From F23-B02 sp963650165 (GTDB lineage Bacteria > Bacillota > Clostridia > Oscillospirales > Oscillospiraceae): a DNA stretch of 64,000 bases. The notes below the pieces were generated by a model that was given only the letters and a program-made list of their open reading frames with translations, ran no database searches and had not been told where the DNA came from. Each line of letters starts with the position of its first letter. Positions within the stretch are counted from its first letter, which is position 1. A program made the position numbers and the translations under genes. This document shows positions 17,309 through 25,891 of this stretch, piece after piece. Location: contig CAVJKX010000003.1 in assembly GCA_963650165.1 (NCBI GenBank), positions 1 to 64,000 on the forward strand. Reading direction: 5' to 3'.

Positions 17309-18157
17309 TTACTCCACCACTTCAAAATCCTTTACTACGAAAACCTGAACGAGCGAGGTGAGGTCGCAGCCGGGCTTTACCTCGCCGTACTCTATCTGAC
17401 CGCCGGCCTCGGTCTTTACCGAGCTTATCGTTCCGACGACGAGCCCCTGCGGGAAAGCGCCGCCCGAGCCCGAGGTCATGACCGTGTCGCCGGAGAATAC
17501 CTGCGCGCCGTCGGCAAGATAGGCAAGCTTCACGCAGCCCTCCTGCATCATGGCAAAGTCGCCGACGAGAAGGCCCGACGCGCCGTTTTCGGAGACGAGA
17601 GCGCCGATATTTGTGTTCAGGTCAATGACCGTCGCAACGGTCGCCCACGTTGTGCCGACCTCGGTCACCTGTCCGACCAGGACACCGTACTCGGTGATGA
17701 TGCAGTCGCCGACCTCTATATCGGCGTTCGTGCCCTTGCTGATGGTAAAGGAATTGGCCCAGTTCGAGGTCGTCCACGCGACGACCTTGGCCGATTCGAG
17801 CGTCATATCGCTGTGCTTTTCCTTAAACTCCAGCAGCTGGCGGAAGCGCTCGTTTTCCTCGATGGCAGCCGCACCGTTGCGCGCCTCCTCCTGAGCCTCG
17901 GTGAGCTCGGCTCGCAGGCGCTCGTTTTCGGCGATGAGCTGGTCGTATTTATAAAGATAACCGTATATGCTCTCAAGCCACTCGGCGACGGAGCTGACCA
18001 TGCGCTGCACGGGAGCCTTCACCGTTCCGGACACGTTCTGCACCACTCCGGCATTGCCCTTGAGAAGATACGAGGACGCCCCTGCGGCGAGCGCTATAAC
18101 AAGCACTATGACGCCGAGCTTTATTCCGTTTTTCTTCAGATAATTTTTTACGTTCAA
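17309..18157 (-). CDS. mreC: Cell shape-determining protein MreC
   Basis: 282 aa from a TTG at 18157, which overlaps the maf stop (TTGA) and has GGGGTG about 8 nt upstream; the longer frame adds 15 residues inside maf. One membrane helix (about residues 10-30), a coiled coil (about 60-110, rich in ENERLRAEL heptads), and the C-terminal double beta-barrel of MreC. It scaffolds PBP2 at the membrane. Normal length. Confidence 0.92.
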   Translation of the reverse strand: MNVKNYLKKNGIKLGVIVLVIALAAGASSYLLKGNAGVVQNVSGTVKAPVQRMVSSVAEWLESIYGYLYKYDQLIAENERLRAELTEAQEEARNGAAAIEENERFRQLLEFKEKHSDMTLESAKVVAWTTSNWANSFTISKGTNADIEVGDCIITEYGVLVGQVTEVGTTWATVATVIDLNTNIGALVSENGASGLLVGDFAMMQEGCVKLAYLADGAQVFSGDTVMTSGSGGAFPQGLVVGTISSVKTEAGGQIEYGEVKPGCDLTSLVQVFVVKDFEVVE

Positions 18158-18720
18158 AAAAGATGCACCCCGATCTCTTCGAGCATTTGGCCGAGCCTGC
18201 ACAGCGGCAGACCCATGACGTTGAAGTAATCGCCCTCCAGCCGTCTGACCATGAGCGCGGCTCTGCCCTGGATCCCGTAGGCTCCGGCCTTATCCATGGG
18301 CTCGCCGCTTGAGACGTATCCGTCTATCTCCGCATCCGTCAGCCGGCGGAAAAACACCTTCGTTTTCTCCGCGCCGACGGCGCTTTTTCCATCGTATATG
18401 ATCGCAACTCCCGTGTACACCTCGTGGGCATTGTCCGAGAGCATATGCAGCATGCGCTTTGCGTCGGCCTCGTCCTTTGGCTTCCCGAGTATCTTACCCT
18501 CCGCCCAGACGATCGTATCTGCCGCTATCACGAGCGAGCCGGGGAAGCCCTGCGCCACCTCCGCGGCCTTGGCTTCTGCCAGCGCCGTTACGGTTTCGGC
18601 GGGGCCCGCGCCCTCGGGCGCTATCTCCTCGCCCTTTGCGGGGACGACGGAAAACTCAAGTCCCAGCGTCTCCAGCAGCTCTCTGCGTCTCGGCGAGCCG
18701 GAGGCCAGCACGATATCCAT
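18154..18720 (-). CDS. maf: Maf-like nucleoside triphosphate pyrophosphatase
   Basis: 188 aa. N-terminal ASGSPRRRELL, central ADTIV, and the TGVAI and GDYFNVMGLP regions are diagnostic for Maf. It hydrolyses dTTP/UTP or modified nucleotides and is linked to septum control. ATG at 18720 is preferred (GAGGAG 9 nt upstream) over a TTG three codons earlier. It lies immediately after the U32 gene and couples to mreC. In most rod-shaped bacteria mreB sits between maf and mreC; here it is missing. Confidence 0.95.
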   Translation of the reverse strand: MDIVLASGSPRRRELLETLGLEFSVVPAKGEEIAPEGAGPAETVTALAEAKAAEVAQGFPGSLVIAADTIVWAEGKILGKPKDEADAKRMLHMLSDNAHEVYTGVAIIYDGKSAVGAEKTKVFFRRLTDAEIDGYVSSGEPMDKAGAYGIQGRAALMVRRLEGDYFNVMGLPLCRLGQMLEEIGVHLF

Positions 18721-18721
18721 A

Positions 18722-20809
18722 TCAGTCAACTCCTCTGTAGTAAAGGCCGCGGGTCAGATCGTTCGGCTGATAGTCGCCCTCGCCCTTGTATCTCTTTGCC
18801 ACCTGAACGCACTCGCGCGCGCCCTCGGTGGTGAACATCAGTCTTATGCCCCAAAGCCCGATGCCGCACAGCTCGTCGTTCTTGTCGGCCATGAAAAGCT
18901 TTCGGGAATTGAATATCACGTTGCGGTGATCGGGCTCGCGCATGACGGGGAAGCTCGAGCCCATACGGTCGGAAAGCTGCGCGGGGGTCTGGCAGCTGCA
19001 CGAGCCGAGGCTGTGGCTTATGACGCACTGGTCGGACACCATCAGCGGCAGCCGTCCGTAGGCGATCAGCTCCGTGGGCACGCACTTTATAAGGTCGCGC
19101 ACCTGCGCAAGGCGCATTTCGAAGGAGGCCGTCGCGGACAGAAAGCCCATCATCCGTATCATATCCATCGAGTATGAGTTAAACACGTTCATGCCGAAAT
19201 CGGCGCGGAGCTTCATGCCCGCCCTGCGGGCGAGCTTTATGTGCCCGAGGTTTCCGACGAGCGCTTCGTTTATTCCCCTGTCAAACAGCGTCCTGAGCAT
19301 TGCGAAAAGCTCTGCCGCCTCATCGTCGGTGACAACGCGCGGCAGCACGGCCACGGGCACGGCGCCGCGTTCCTTAAAAACGCGCACGAGGTCGAAGTTA
19401 TCGTGCATGACCTTCACGGGAATGTAGATATAATCCGGTCTTGTATCGGCAAGCTCCTCGGTGAGCTGATCTGCCAGGCGCACCTGATAGATCATGACGG
19501 GGTCCGTAACGGCGTTCTGCCCCGCGGGCATGGGCGGCATCGGCAGACTGCGGCGCGCGGGAGGCGCTGCGCGGCGCTCGTTGAGCGCCGTCACGAGCTT
19601 GCGCCGGAGCTCGTTTATCTCGGATGCCGACAGATACAGGCCGCTCTGCACCCTGCTCTGCGTATCCTCGCAGTAATAGGGCGTGCCGCCCGTCTTGCCG
19701 AGCCTGTCGCTGAGCGTCTCGGCGCTTATGGCCTGACGTATAGCCTTCTGCGGCTCGGCTCCGAAGGCGACGACCTTGTTGCCGCGATCGTCCATGGCGG
19801 CGGCCTTGACGGCCTCGCCCGCATTTACGACCGCATAGAGCTTAATGGGAACGCGGCGCTCCTCCCTGCCCATGTACTCGCGCCTTGCGTCGGAAAACAG
19901 CTTTTCGCCGGTCTTGTCCGTCTCGGCTCTAACACCGAACATGTCGGCCTTGTCGCCGTTAAAATAGCCCTGCGTGAAGCCCTGGCGCGAAAATGCGTCT
20001 GTAAGCGTCTGCATTTCCTCCGCCGTCGGCTCGCGGCGCTCCTTTATGATCCTTGAATATATGCCGGTGACGATGCCCGTGTACTCCGGCCGCTTCATCC
20101 TGCCCTCGATCTTCACGCAGGCGACGCCCGCATCCTCGATCTCGCGCAGGCGGTCAACGAGGCAGTTGTCCTTCAGCGACAGCGGGTGGCTGTCCTCAAG
20201 CCGGCCGCCCAGGCTGTATTCCATGCGGCAGGGCTGGGCGCACATGCCGCGGTTGCCGCTGCGCCGTCCGATGAGCGAGGACATATAGCACTGTCCGGAA
20301 TGGCAGAAGCACAGCGCGCCGTGGACGAATATCTCCGTCTCTATGGGCGAGTGCTTTGTGATGAACTTTATCTGCTCGAAGCTGAGCTCGCGGGCAAGCA
20401 CCGCGCGGCTGAGCCCCATTTCGGCTGCGGCCTCGACTCCGGCAAGATTGTGTATGCTCATCTGAGTGCTTGCATGCAGCGGGATATCCGGCACCGTCCT
20501 TTTGAGAACGCTCAGAAGGCCGAGATCCTGCACGAGTATCGCGTCCGCGCCGAGCTCCGACACGCGGCGGGCAAGCGCGGCGGCCTGCTCTGCCTCGCGG
20601 TCGCCCACGAGGGTGTTCATCGTGACATAGACCTTGCAGCCGCGTATGCGGCAGTAGCGCACGGCCCTTTCAAACTCTTCGTCGCTGAAGTTTTTCGCTC
20701 CGCGGCGGGCGTTGAATATCCCCAGTCCCATATATACCGCATCCGCGCCGTTCTGCACGGCGGCAACGACCGCCTCCGGCGAGCCTGCGGGTGAAAGCAG
20801 CTCAAGCAT
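18722..20809 (-). CDS. U32 family peptidase (RlhA/YhbU-like)
   Basis: 695 aa, the long form with a C-terminal DUF3656-type part. The N-terminal TIM barrel begins with LELLSPAGSPEAVVAAVQ, and the U32 signature EIFVHGALCFCHSGQCYMSS lies near residues 158-177. Related proteins (RlhA, TrhP) are not true peptidases but act in hydroxylation of rRNA or tRNA bases using prephenate. Several cysteines consistent with a cluster (CFCHSGQC, GMCAQPC) are conserved. First gene of U32-maf-mreC-mreD-mrdA-mgsA, with its own promoter at 20848-20877. Confidence 0.92.
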   Translation of the reverse strand: MLELLSPAGSPEAVVAAVQNGADAVYMGLGIFNARRGAKNFSDEEFERAVRYCRIRGCKVYVTMNTLVGDREAEQAAALARRVSELGADAILVQDLGLLSVLKRTVPDIPLHASTQMSIHNLAGVEAAAEMGLSRAVLARELSFEQIKFITKHSPIETEIFVHGALCFCHSGQCYMSSLIGRRSGNRGMCAQPCRMEYSLGGRLEDSHPLSLKDNCLVDRLREIEDAGVACVKIEGRMKRPEYTGIVTGIYSRIIKERREPTAEEMQTLTDAFSRQGFTQGYFNGDKADMFGVRAETDKTGEKLFSDARREYMGREERRVPIKLYAVVNAGEAVKAAAMDDRGNKVVAFGAEPQKAIRQAISAETLSDRLGKTGGTPYYCEDTQSRVQSGLYLSASEINELRRKLVTALNERRAAPPARRSLPMPPMPAGQNAVTDPVMIYQVRLADQLTEELADTRPDYIYIPVKVMHDNFDLVRVFKERGAVPVAVLPRVVTDDEAAELFAMLRTLFDRGINEALVGNLGHIKLARRAGMKLRADFGMNVFNSYSMDMIRMMGFLSATASFEMRLAQVRDLIKCVPTELIAYGRLPLMVSDQCVISHSLGSCSCQTPAQLSDRMGSSFPVMREPDHRNVIFNSRKLFMADKNDELCGIGLWGIRLMFTTEGARECVQVAKRYKGEGDYQPNDLTRGLYYRGVD

Positions 20810-20847
20810 ATATCCGTACCTCTGGCATCTTACTTTGTAATCAATGA

Positions 20848-20877
20848 ATTATACCACAAACAAGGCTATTGCTACAA
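20848..20877 (-). promoter_or_regulatory. Promoter of U32-maf-mre operon
   Basis: Minus strand: -35 TTGTAG (20877-20872), 18-nt spacer, -10 TATAAT (20853-20848), about 39 nt before the start. Its -35 overlaps that of the divergent dnaD-like promoter. Confidence 0.7.
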
Positions 20878-20897
20878 GCTAATTTTAATGATATAAT
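20869..20897 (+). promoter_or_regulatory. Promoter of the dnaD-like/dnaC-like operon
   Basis: -35 TTGCTA (20869-20874), 17-nt spacer, -10 TATAAT (20892-20897). The two divergent -35 boxes share three bases, so RNA polymerase probably cannot occupy both at once. Confidence 0.75.
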
Positions 20898-20948
20898 CCA
20901 CCTTGTTAAAGCGCTTTGTGTAAACTTTGAATGAACAGGTGAAACGTC

Positions 20949-21890
20949 ATGCCCACAGCAGAGCAGAACTTAATACCCCGCAGCGACGCGGACAAGCTTA
21001 TCGCCGCCCATGACGGCGACGTTGCGCTGCTGTATATCTGGCTGTGCCGTCAGGGCGTATTCGACGCCGACACCGCCGCGCGTGAGCTCTGCCGCACGGG
21101 AGCGGAGATCAAAAACGCTTACGAAAAGCTCTGCCGCCTGTCTCTTGCGCACCCTGCGGCGCAAACGGCGCATCCGGCGCAGGAGCCCGTGCTCCCCCCT
21201 GCCGACGAGCTTCCCGAGTACACCGCGGAGGATATCGTGCGCCGCTCGAATGAGGACAGCGGCTTTCAGGCCGTCATAAGCCAGGCTCAGCACAAGCTCG
21301 GGCGGACGCTCTCGACGGCGGATCTTAAAACGCTGTTCGGCATATACGATCACCTTGCGCTCCCCGCCGACGTCATATTCATGCTCATCGGCTACTGCAT
21401 CGACGTGTTCCGGGAAAAATACGGTCCAGGCAGGCTGCCGTCCATGCGCAGCATAGAAAAGGAAGCCTACTCGTGGGCAAACAGGGAGATCATCACCATC
21501 GAGCAGGCCGACGAATACATTCGCGCCGCAGCCGAGAAGCGCTCGCGCTCGGGCGAGATAAAGACCGCGATGGGCCTCGGATTGCGCGTGCTCACGCCGA
21601 CCGAGCGCAGGTACATGCTCTCGTGGTTCGACATGGGCTTTGACAACGAGGCGATACTCATAGCCTACGACCGCACGGTCACGAACACCGGCGCGCTCAA
21701 ATGGGGATATATGAACAAGATCATGCTCTCGTGGCACGATAAGGGCATACACACCGCCGCCGAGGTCGCCGAGCGTGACAGCCGCAGTCCCGCATCTGCC
21801 GTCAAGGCGGAAAACAAGCACCGCAGCAACGTCTCGGGCGATGAGCTCCAGCGGCTGCGCTCAATATACGAAAAGGTTAAAAACGGTTAA
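20949..21890 (+). CDS. DnaD domain replication protein
   Basis: 313 aa. A weak N-terminal winged-helix region, then two DnaD/DnaB_2-type modules (about 80-185 and 190-275) with YAEDIV-like and W-containing helices (ALKWGYMNKIMLSWHDKGI, the YxxxILxxW variant). DnaD-like proteins help remodel the origin and load the helicase with DnaI. It is 3 nt from the ATPase gene, so the two are a helicase-loading pair. The setting is chromosomal: no phage genes nearby. Confidence 0.88.
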   Translation: MPTAEQNLIPRSDADKLIAAHDGDVALLYIWLCRQGVFDADTAARELCRTGAEIKNAYEKLCRLSLAHPAAQTAHPAQEPVLPPADELPEYTAEDIVRRSNEDSGFQAVISQAQHKLGRTLSTADLKTLFGIYDHLALPADVIFMLIGYCIDVFREKYGPGRLPSMRSIEKEAYSWANREIITIEQADEYIRAAAEKRSRSGEIKTAMGLGLRVLTPTERRYMLSWFDMGFDNEAILIAYDRTVTNTGALKWGYMNKIMLSWHDKGIHTAAEVAERDSRSPASAVKAENKHRSNVSGDELQRLRSIYEKVKNG

Positions 21891-21893
21891 ATA

Positions 21894-22865
21894 ATGGCAC
21901 TGGACGGAAAAATTCTGGCACGCGCCAGAGAGCAGATAGGCCACCGGCACGCGGACAACGTCGCCGAGCACTATCTCAGGCAGGAAAAGATATACGCGCA
22001 GATACCCGAGATAAGCCGCATCGACGCGCGGCTGCGCACGCAGATGTCGGAGCTCGTCGGGCTTACGATAAAGCGCAGCGCCGATCTTGCCGACGCGCTC
22101 GGGGCGCTCGAGAGCGAAAGCCTCGCACTTCAGGCGAAGAAGGCCGGACTGCTGCGCGCTCACGGCTACCCCGCCGACTATCTTGAGGATATATACACCT
22201 GCCCCAAATGCAGGGATACGGGCTTTGTCGGCAGCGCGATGTGCTCCTGCCTTACCGAGGAGTACAACCGCCAGCTCACCTCGGAGCTCAGCACGCTTCT
22301 CAAAAACAGCAATGAGCGCTTCGAGAACTTCGATCTGTCGCTCTACGGCGAGGCGCGGGAGGCGATGAGCATAGTTCTCGACACCTGCCGCGAATACGCC
22401 GCAAGCTTTTCCGAGCGCTCGATGAATCTGCTGTTTCAGGGCGGCACGGGTCTGGGCAAGACCTTCCTGTCGGCCTGCATAGCCCGCGTCGTCGCGCAGA
22501 ACGGGCACTCGGTGTGCTACGACACGGCAGCCTCCGCGCTCGAGGCCTTTGAGCTCAGAAAATTTGCCCGCGACCCTGAGATCGCCGAAAAGGCTGCGAC
22601 GAGAGCCGGGCGCATGCTCGAGTGCGAGCTCATGATCCTTGATGATCTGGGCACCGAGATGCTCACGCAGATAAGCGTATCTGCGCTGTACACGCTCATA
22701 AACACCCGCCTTACGGAGGGCAAAAAGACCATAATAAGCACAAATCTCAGCGACGCGGAGCTTGCCCGACGCTATACGCCGCAGATCTGCTCGAGGATAG
22801 ACGGCGAGTTTCTCAAGCTCCCCTTCGTCGGAACGGATATACGCAGGCTCAGGCATGAGATGTAA
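21894..22865 (+). CDS. DnaC/DnaI-like helicase loader ATPase
   Basis: 323 aa. A zinc-binding motif CPKCRDTGFVGSAMCSC (near residue 101) precedes an AAA+ domain with Walker A GGTGLGKTFLS (near 183) and Walker B LMILDDLGTE (near 244), plus sensor 1 STNLS. It loads DnaB/DnaC replicative helicase onto DNA. Gram-positive chromosomal DnaI is the nearest role. Co-transcribed with the DnaD-like gene. Confidence 0.92.
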   Translation: MALDGKILARAREQIGHRHADNVAEHYLRQEKIYAQIPEISRIDARLRTQMSELVGLTIKRSADLADALGALESESLALQAKKAGLLRAHGYPADYLEDIYTCPKCRDTGFVGSAMCSCLTEEYNRQLTSELSTLLKNSNERFENFDLSLYGEAREAMSIVLDTCREYAASFSERSMNLLFQGGTGLGKTFLSACIARVVAQNGHSVCYDTAASALEAFELRKFARDPEIAEKAATRAGRMLECELMILDDLGTEMLTQISVSALYTLINTRLTEGKKTIISTNLSDAELARRYTPQICSRIDGEFLKLPFVGTDIRRLRHEM

Positions 22866-22888
22866 AAACATATACGGGAGTTGAAGGA

Positions 22889-23917
22889 ATGGATCAGCAC
22901 GAAATTCTGCATGAGATACCGCTTTTGAACGCCGAGGGCGATCTTACCGAGCCCGGCTATGCCAAAAAGCTGCTGCCGGTGTACCGCCGCGCGGACATAA
23001 AGGCAAGCCCCCTGCGCATCAAGGAGTGGGACTACTATCTCATAAACAACGGCCGCTTCGCCCTTGCGCTCACCATCGACGACAACGGCTACATGGGTCT
23101 GGACTCGATAAGCCTTCTGAATTTCGAGGAGGGCTGGGAGATAACGACGAGCCCCATGTGCTTCATGCCGCTGGGCAGGCGCAGACTGCCCGAGACGAGC
23201 AGGGCCGGCGACACTACGGCCATCGGCAAAAGCTACAGCATCTATTTTAAAAACGACGGCTCCGGCGTGCGCACGCTCATCGCGCAGATGAAGCGCTTCG
23301 GTCCGGCAGGCTCGCTGTACGCCAAGGTCGAGCTGTTCGACGAGCCCGAGGAGAGCATGGTCATCGCCACGCCCTTCGATAAGCCGGGGCATTTTTACTA
23401 CAACCAGAAGATAAACTGCCTGCGCGCACGCGGCGAGGTCGTCTACGACGGGCACACCTACGTTTTTGACCCTTCGGACAGCTTTGCGGTACTCGACTGG
23501 GGGCGCGGCGTGTGGACGTACAAAAACACATGGTACTGGGGCTCGGCCTCGGGCGCGGTTGACGGCGTGCCCTTCGGCTGGAACATCGGCTACGGCTTCG
23601 GCAACACCTCCGCCGCGAGCGAGAACATGCTGTTTTATAACGGCAGGGCGCACAAGCTCAGCCGTGTGAAGTTCAACATCCCCGGCAATGAAAAGTCCTT
23701 CATGGAGCCCTGGACCTTCACCTCCGACGACGGCAGGTTCGAGATGGACTTCCGCCCCGTGCTCGACCGCGCGTCCTGCTCCGACGTCGGGCTCATAAAG
23801 AGCGATCAGCACCAGGTGTTCGGCCTGTTCACGGGCAAAGCCGTCCTCGACGACGGAAAGGTCATTGAAATAAAAGACTTCCCCGGCTTTGCCGAGAAGG
23901 TCTCAAATAAATGGTAA
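22889..23917 (+). CDS. DUF2804 domain protein
   Basis: 342 aa, the normal length for DUF2804. Characteristic blocks include LRIKEWDYYLINN near residue 47, WGRGVWTYKNTWYWGSASG near 205, and a final DDGKVIEIKDFPGFAEKV. The biochemical role of the family is not established; the all-beta character suggests a lipocalin-like ligand-binding fold (inference). GGAGTTGAAGG precedes the ATG. It lies 23 nt after the helicase-loader gene and may be co-transcribed. Confidence 0.9.
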   Translation: MDQHEILHEIPLLNAEGDLTEPGYAKKLLPVYRRADIKASPLRIKEWDYYLINNGRFALALTIDDNGYMGLDSISLLNFEEGWEITTSPMCFMPLGRRRLPETSRAGDTTAIGKSYSIYFKNDGSGVRTLIAQMKRFGPAGSLYAKVELFDEPEESMVIATPFDKPGHFYYNQKINCLRARGEVVYDGHTYVFDPSDSFAVLDWGRGVWTYKNTWYWGSASGAVDGVPFGWNIGYGFGNTSAASENMLFYNGRAHKLSRVKFNIPGNEKSFMEPWTFTSDDGRFEMDFRPVLDRASCSDVGLIKSDQHQVFGLFTGKAVLDDGKVIEIKDFPGFAEKVSNKW

Positions 23918-23944
23918 TAATTTTATAAGCAAGGAGTTAAACCA

Positions 23945-24352
23945 ATGAAGTTTCTCACCGAAGAATGGAGCAATGAGTTCATTGCTCTGGCAAAGGACAC
24001 CTTTTCCCCCGGCAAGACTCCCTCGAAAGTGACCGTCACCCTCTGCGAGTGCTACAACAAGGTACCTCAGTGCGGCGGCGACACCGTGTGGTTCATGTAC
24101 ACCTTCAAGGACGGCGTGATCACGGACATTACCCACGGCACGGGCCGCACCTCGGCTCCCGCGGCGGACTACGTCTCGGACGCGGACTATGACGTTTCCG
24201 TCAAGAACATCATAGGCGAGCTTGGCTCCGCAAAGGCGCTGACATCGGGCAAGATAAAGCTCAAGGGCAACCTCATGAAGGGGCTCAAGCTTCTGGACAC
24301 GCACGCGGTCCTCGCCGAGTGCAAAAAGCTTGGCGGCAAAACGGTTTTTTAG
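23945..24352 (+). CDS. SCP2-like sterol-transfer-fold protein
   Basis: 135 aa. The size, the GKTPSKVTVTL-type strands and the C-terminal ALTSGKIKLKGNLMKGLKL stretch fit the SCP2 lipid-binding fold, in which this segment forms the hydrophobic cavity lid. In Firmicutes the ligand is not sterol and is usually unknown. It follows DUF2804 by 27 nt and has a strong AAGGAG site. Both may handle hydrophobic ligands, but this is only suggestive. Confidence 0.8.
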   Translation: MKFLTEEWSNEFIALAKDTFSPGKTPSKVTVTLCECYNKVPQCGGDTVWFMYTFKDGVITDITHGTGRTSAPAADYVSDADYDVSVKNIIGELGSAKALTSGKIKLKGNLMKGLKLLDTHAVLAECKKLGGKTVF

Positions 24353-24379
24353 AGGCGCATTGAGGCAGCATTACAGGAA

Positions 24380-24411
24380 AAGACAGTGCAAACTATGATC
24401 TGCACTGTCTT
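24380..24411. terminator. Terminator that is also part of a dispersed repeat
   Basis: AAGACAGTGCA pairs with TGCACTGTCTT over an ACTATGATC loop, then a T-rich tail. The same stem ends the cytidylate-kinase-like gene at 58571-58601, so it is a repeated module used as terminator. Confidence 0.8.
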
Positions 24412-24425
24412 ATTTCATAATGTAA

Positions 24426-24640
24426 GCGGCTTGCGCCGCGATTTATTGACACCTCTTCAGTCACCTTCGGTGACAGCTTCCCCTCAAGCTCCGCAAGGGG
24501 AAGCCAAGGGTGCGCCGATTTCAGATGCTGCAAAAACACTGCAACGCACTTGCGGGCAGCGAAACGCCGTAGTTTCCTCCAATGTTTCGATACCGGGCAC
24601 CTGCAATATCAGTATAGGCAGAAGTGTTAATTCGCCTCTG
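24426..24640. repeat. Composite intergenic repeat, copy A
   Basis: Modules: a GCGGC/GCCGC hairpin (24426-24439), a GATTTATTGACACCTC lead (from 24440), a GTCACC/GGTGAC hairpin (24460-24474), a CTTCCCCT/AGGGGAAG hairpin (24477-24503), and a tail from TTCGATACCGGGC (24586) that runs into the PepSY 3' end. The same modules occur in copy B (58541-59015), the first in inverted orientation. No protein gene lies here. Confidence 0.75.
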
Positions 24641-25019
24641 AAAAGAACCGGGTCATGTCGAGCATGGTCACTTCGCCCGTCAGGGCGTTGAGGGTGACGA
24701 AATAAGTAACGGTCAGGCCGATGCCGGCATCGACGTCCGCGATTTCCACCTGCCAGAGGATGTCTCCGTTTTTCGCTTCCTTCCAGGCCGTGACATTCGC
24801 GCCGCCGGCGCTGACGCCCGCCTTTTCGAGAGCAAGCTCCGCTGCTTTTTCGCTGTCCATGGCTTTGCCCGCATTGTCCTGCCACGCGCCCGCGTCGGTA
24901 TCCGTGCGCACGAGGGTGCGGAGCGTACCGTCCTCTCCGAGCGTCACGGCGCCGACGGCGATAATGCATATCGCCAGCACGGCTATGACCGCCAATACGG
25001 TCGGGATGTGTTTTTTCAT
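24627..25019 (-). CDS. PepSY domain protein, membrane-anchored
   Basis: 130 aa. N-terminal signal-anchor helix (about 6-25), then one PepSY module with EKAAELALEKAGV, ANVTAWKEAKNGDILWQVEI and a final TGEVTMLDMTRF. PepSY domains are thought to inhibit or modulate extracytoplasmic proteases. The last codons overlap the tail of the neighbouring repeat. GGCTGCAG upstream is not a clear ribosome site; the start is the only ATG with a signal segment. Confidence 0.85.
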   Translation of the reverse strand: MKKHIPTVLAVIAVLAICIIAVGAVTLGEDGTLRTLVRTDTDAGAWQDNAGKAMDSEKAAELALEKAGVSAGGANVTAWKEAKNGDILWQVEIADVDAGIGLTVTYFVTLNALTGEVTMLDMTRFFSEAN

Positions 25020-25101
25020 GGCTGCAGCCTACTTTTTGTATTTGTCTGTAAGACGGCGGCAGGAATGAAAAGGTTCCCGTATTTTCTCAAGGAAAAAGAA
25101 A

Positions 25102-25125
25102 AGCGGCAGGTAAAAACCTGCCGCT
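25102..25125. terminator. Intrinsic terminator of rsmE
   Basis: AGCGGCAGGT pairs with ACCTGCCGCT over an AAAA loop; on the minus strand it is followed by a T-rich run (CTTTTTC). It lies just past the rsmE stop. Confidence 0.88.
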
Positions 25126-25130
25126 GAATT

Positions 25131-25862
25131 TCACTCCAGATTACCCGATTCGTACATCAGCGCCGTCAGGGCGACGACGGGTGCGGTCTCGCATCGGAGA
25201 ATGCGCGCGCCCATGGCGCAGACGTGAAAGCCGATCTTGCGCGCCATGTCGGCCTCATAGGGCTCAAAGCCGCCCTCGGGCCCCGTGATCAGCGCGGCCG
25301 AGCCGAGCTTTTCCGCGCCCTTGAGCGCCGTGCGCAGACCCTCGCGCTCGCCGGTCTCGTACATGAAAAAGGCCGCCTCCATCTGCTTTGCGGCATCGAG
25401 CGCCTCTGCGTAGGTATCGAGCCAGCGCACCTCCGGGATAATGCCGCGCCCGGACTGCTTTGCGGCCTCCTCGCTTATCCTGTTCCAGCGCTCGAGCTTT
25501 TTCGTTACGCCCTCGGTGCGCTGCACGACGCGCTCGCAGCGGAAAAATCCGATCTCCTGTGCGCCGGCCTCGACGCACTTCTGGATGATGTAGTCGGTCT
25601 TGTCGCCCTTCGGCAGCCCGCACAATACGCGCACGGACACCGTGGGCTCGGCCGCGCAGGGCACGACCTCGATGATCTCGGCCTCGGCCTCGTCCTTATC
25701 CGAGCGCAGAAGCCTGCACTTATAGTCCGTGCCCTTTCCGTCGCAGATCGTCATCTCCTCGCCCGGACGCAGCCTGAGCACCTTTATATGTTCTGCGTCG
25801 CGGCCGCGGATGACCGCCCTGCCGCCGAGCAGATTTGTTCCGAGCGCAAAAAATCTGGCCAT
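25131..25862 (-). CDS. rsmE: 16S rRNA m3U1498 methyltransferase
   Basis: 243 aa. N-terminal PUA-like domain (MARFFALGTNLLGG), then a SPOUT methyltransferase domain with EAAKQSGRGIIPEV, ITGPEGGFEPYE and LGxRILRCETA-type (MGARILRCETAPVVAL) motifs forming the deep knot that binds S-adenosylmethionine. It methylates N3 of U1498 in 16S rRNA. ATG at 25862 chosen for its GAGGTG 8 nt upstream. Confidence 0.96.
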   Translation of the reverse strand: MARFFALGTNLLGGRAVIRGRDAEHIKVLRLRPGEEMTICDGKGTDYKCRLLRSDKDEAEAEIIEVVPCAAEPTVSVRVLCGLPKGDKTDYIIQKCVEAGAQEIGFFRCERVVQRTEGVTKKLERWNRISEEAAKQSGRGIIPEVRWLDTYAEALDAAKQMEAAFFMYETGEREGLRTALKGAEKLGSAALITGPEGGFEPYEADMARKIGFHVCAMGARILRCETAPVVALTALMYESGNLE

Positions 25863-25891
25863 GATAAACACCTCGCAAAAATGTGTTTTTT

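Noticed and set aside
18157..18202. Longer mreC start inside maf
   Set aside because: A TTG at 18157 with good ribosome site and stop overlap is better than a start 15 codons inside the maf gene.
20949..22865. Prophage replication module (DnaD plus DnaC)
   Set aside because: No integrase, capsid, terminase or repressor genes nearby, and housekeeping genes flank both sides; the pair matches chromosomal helicase loaders.
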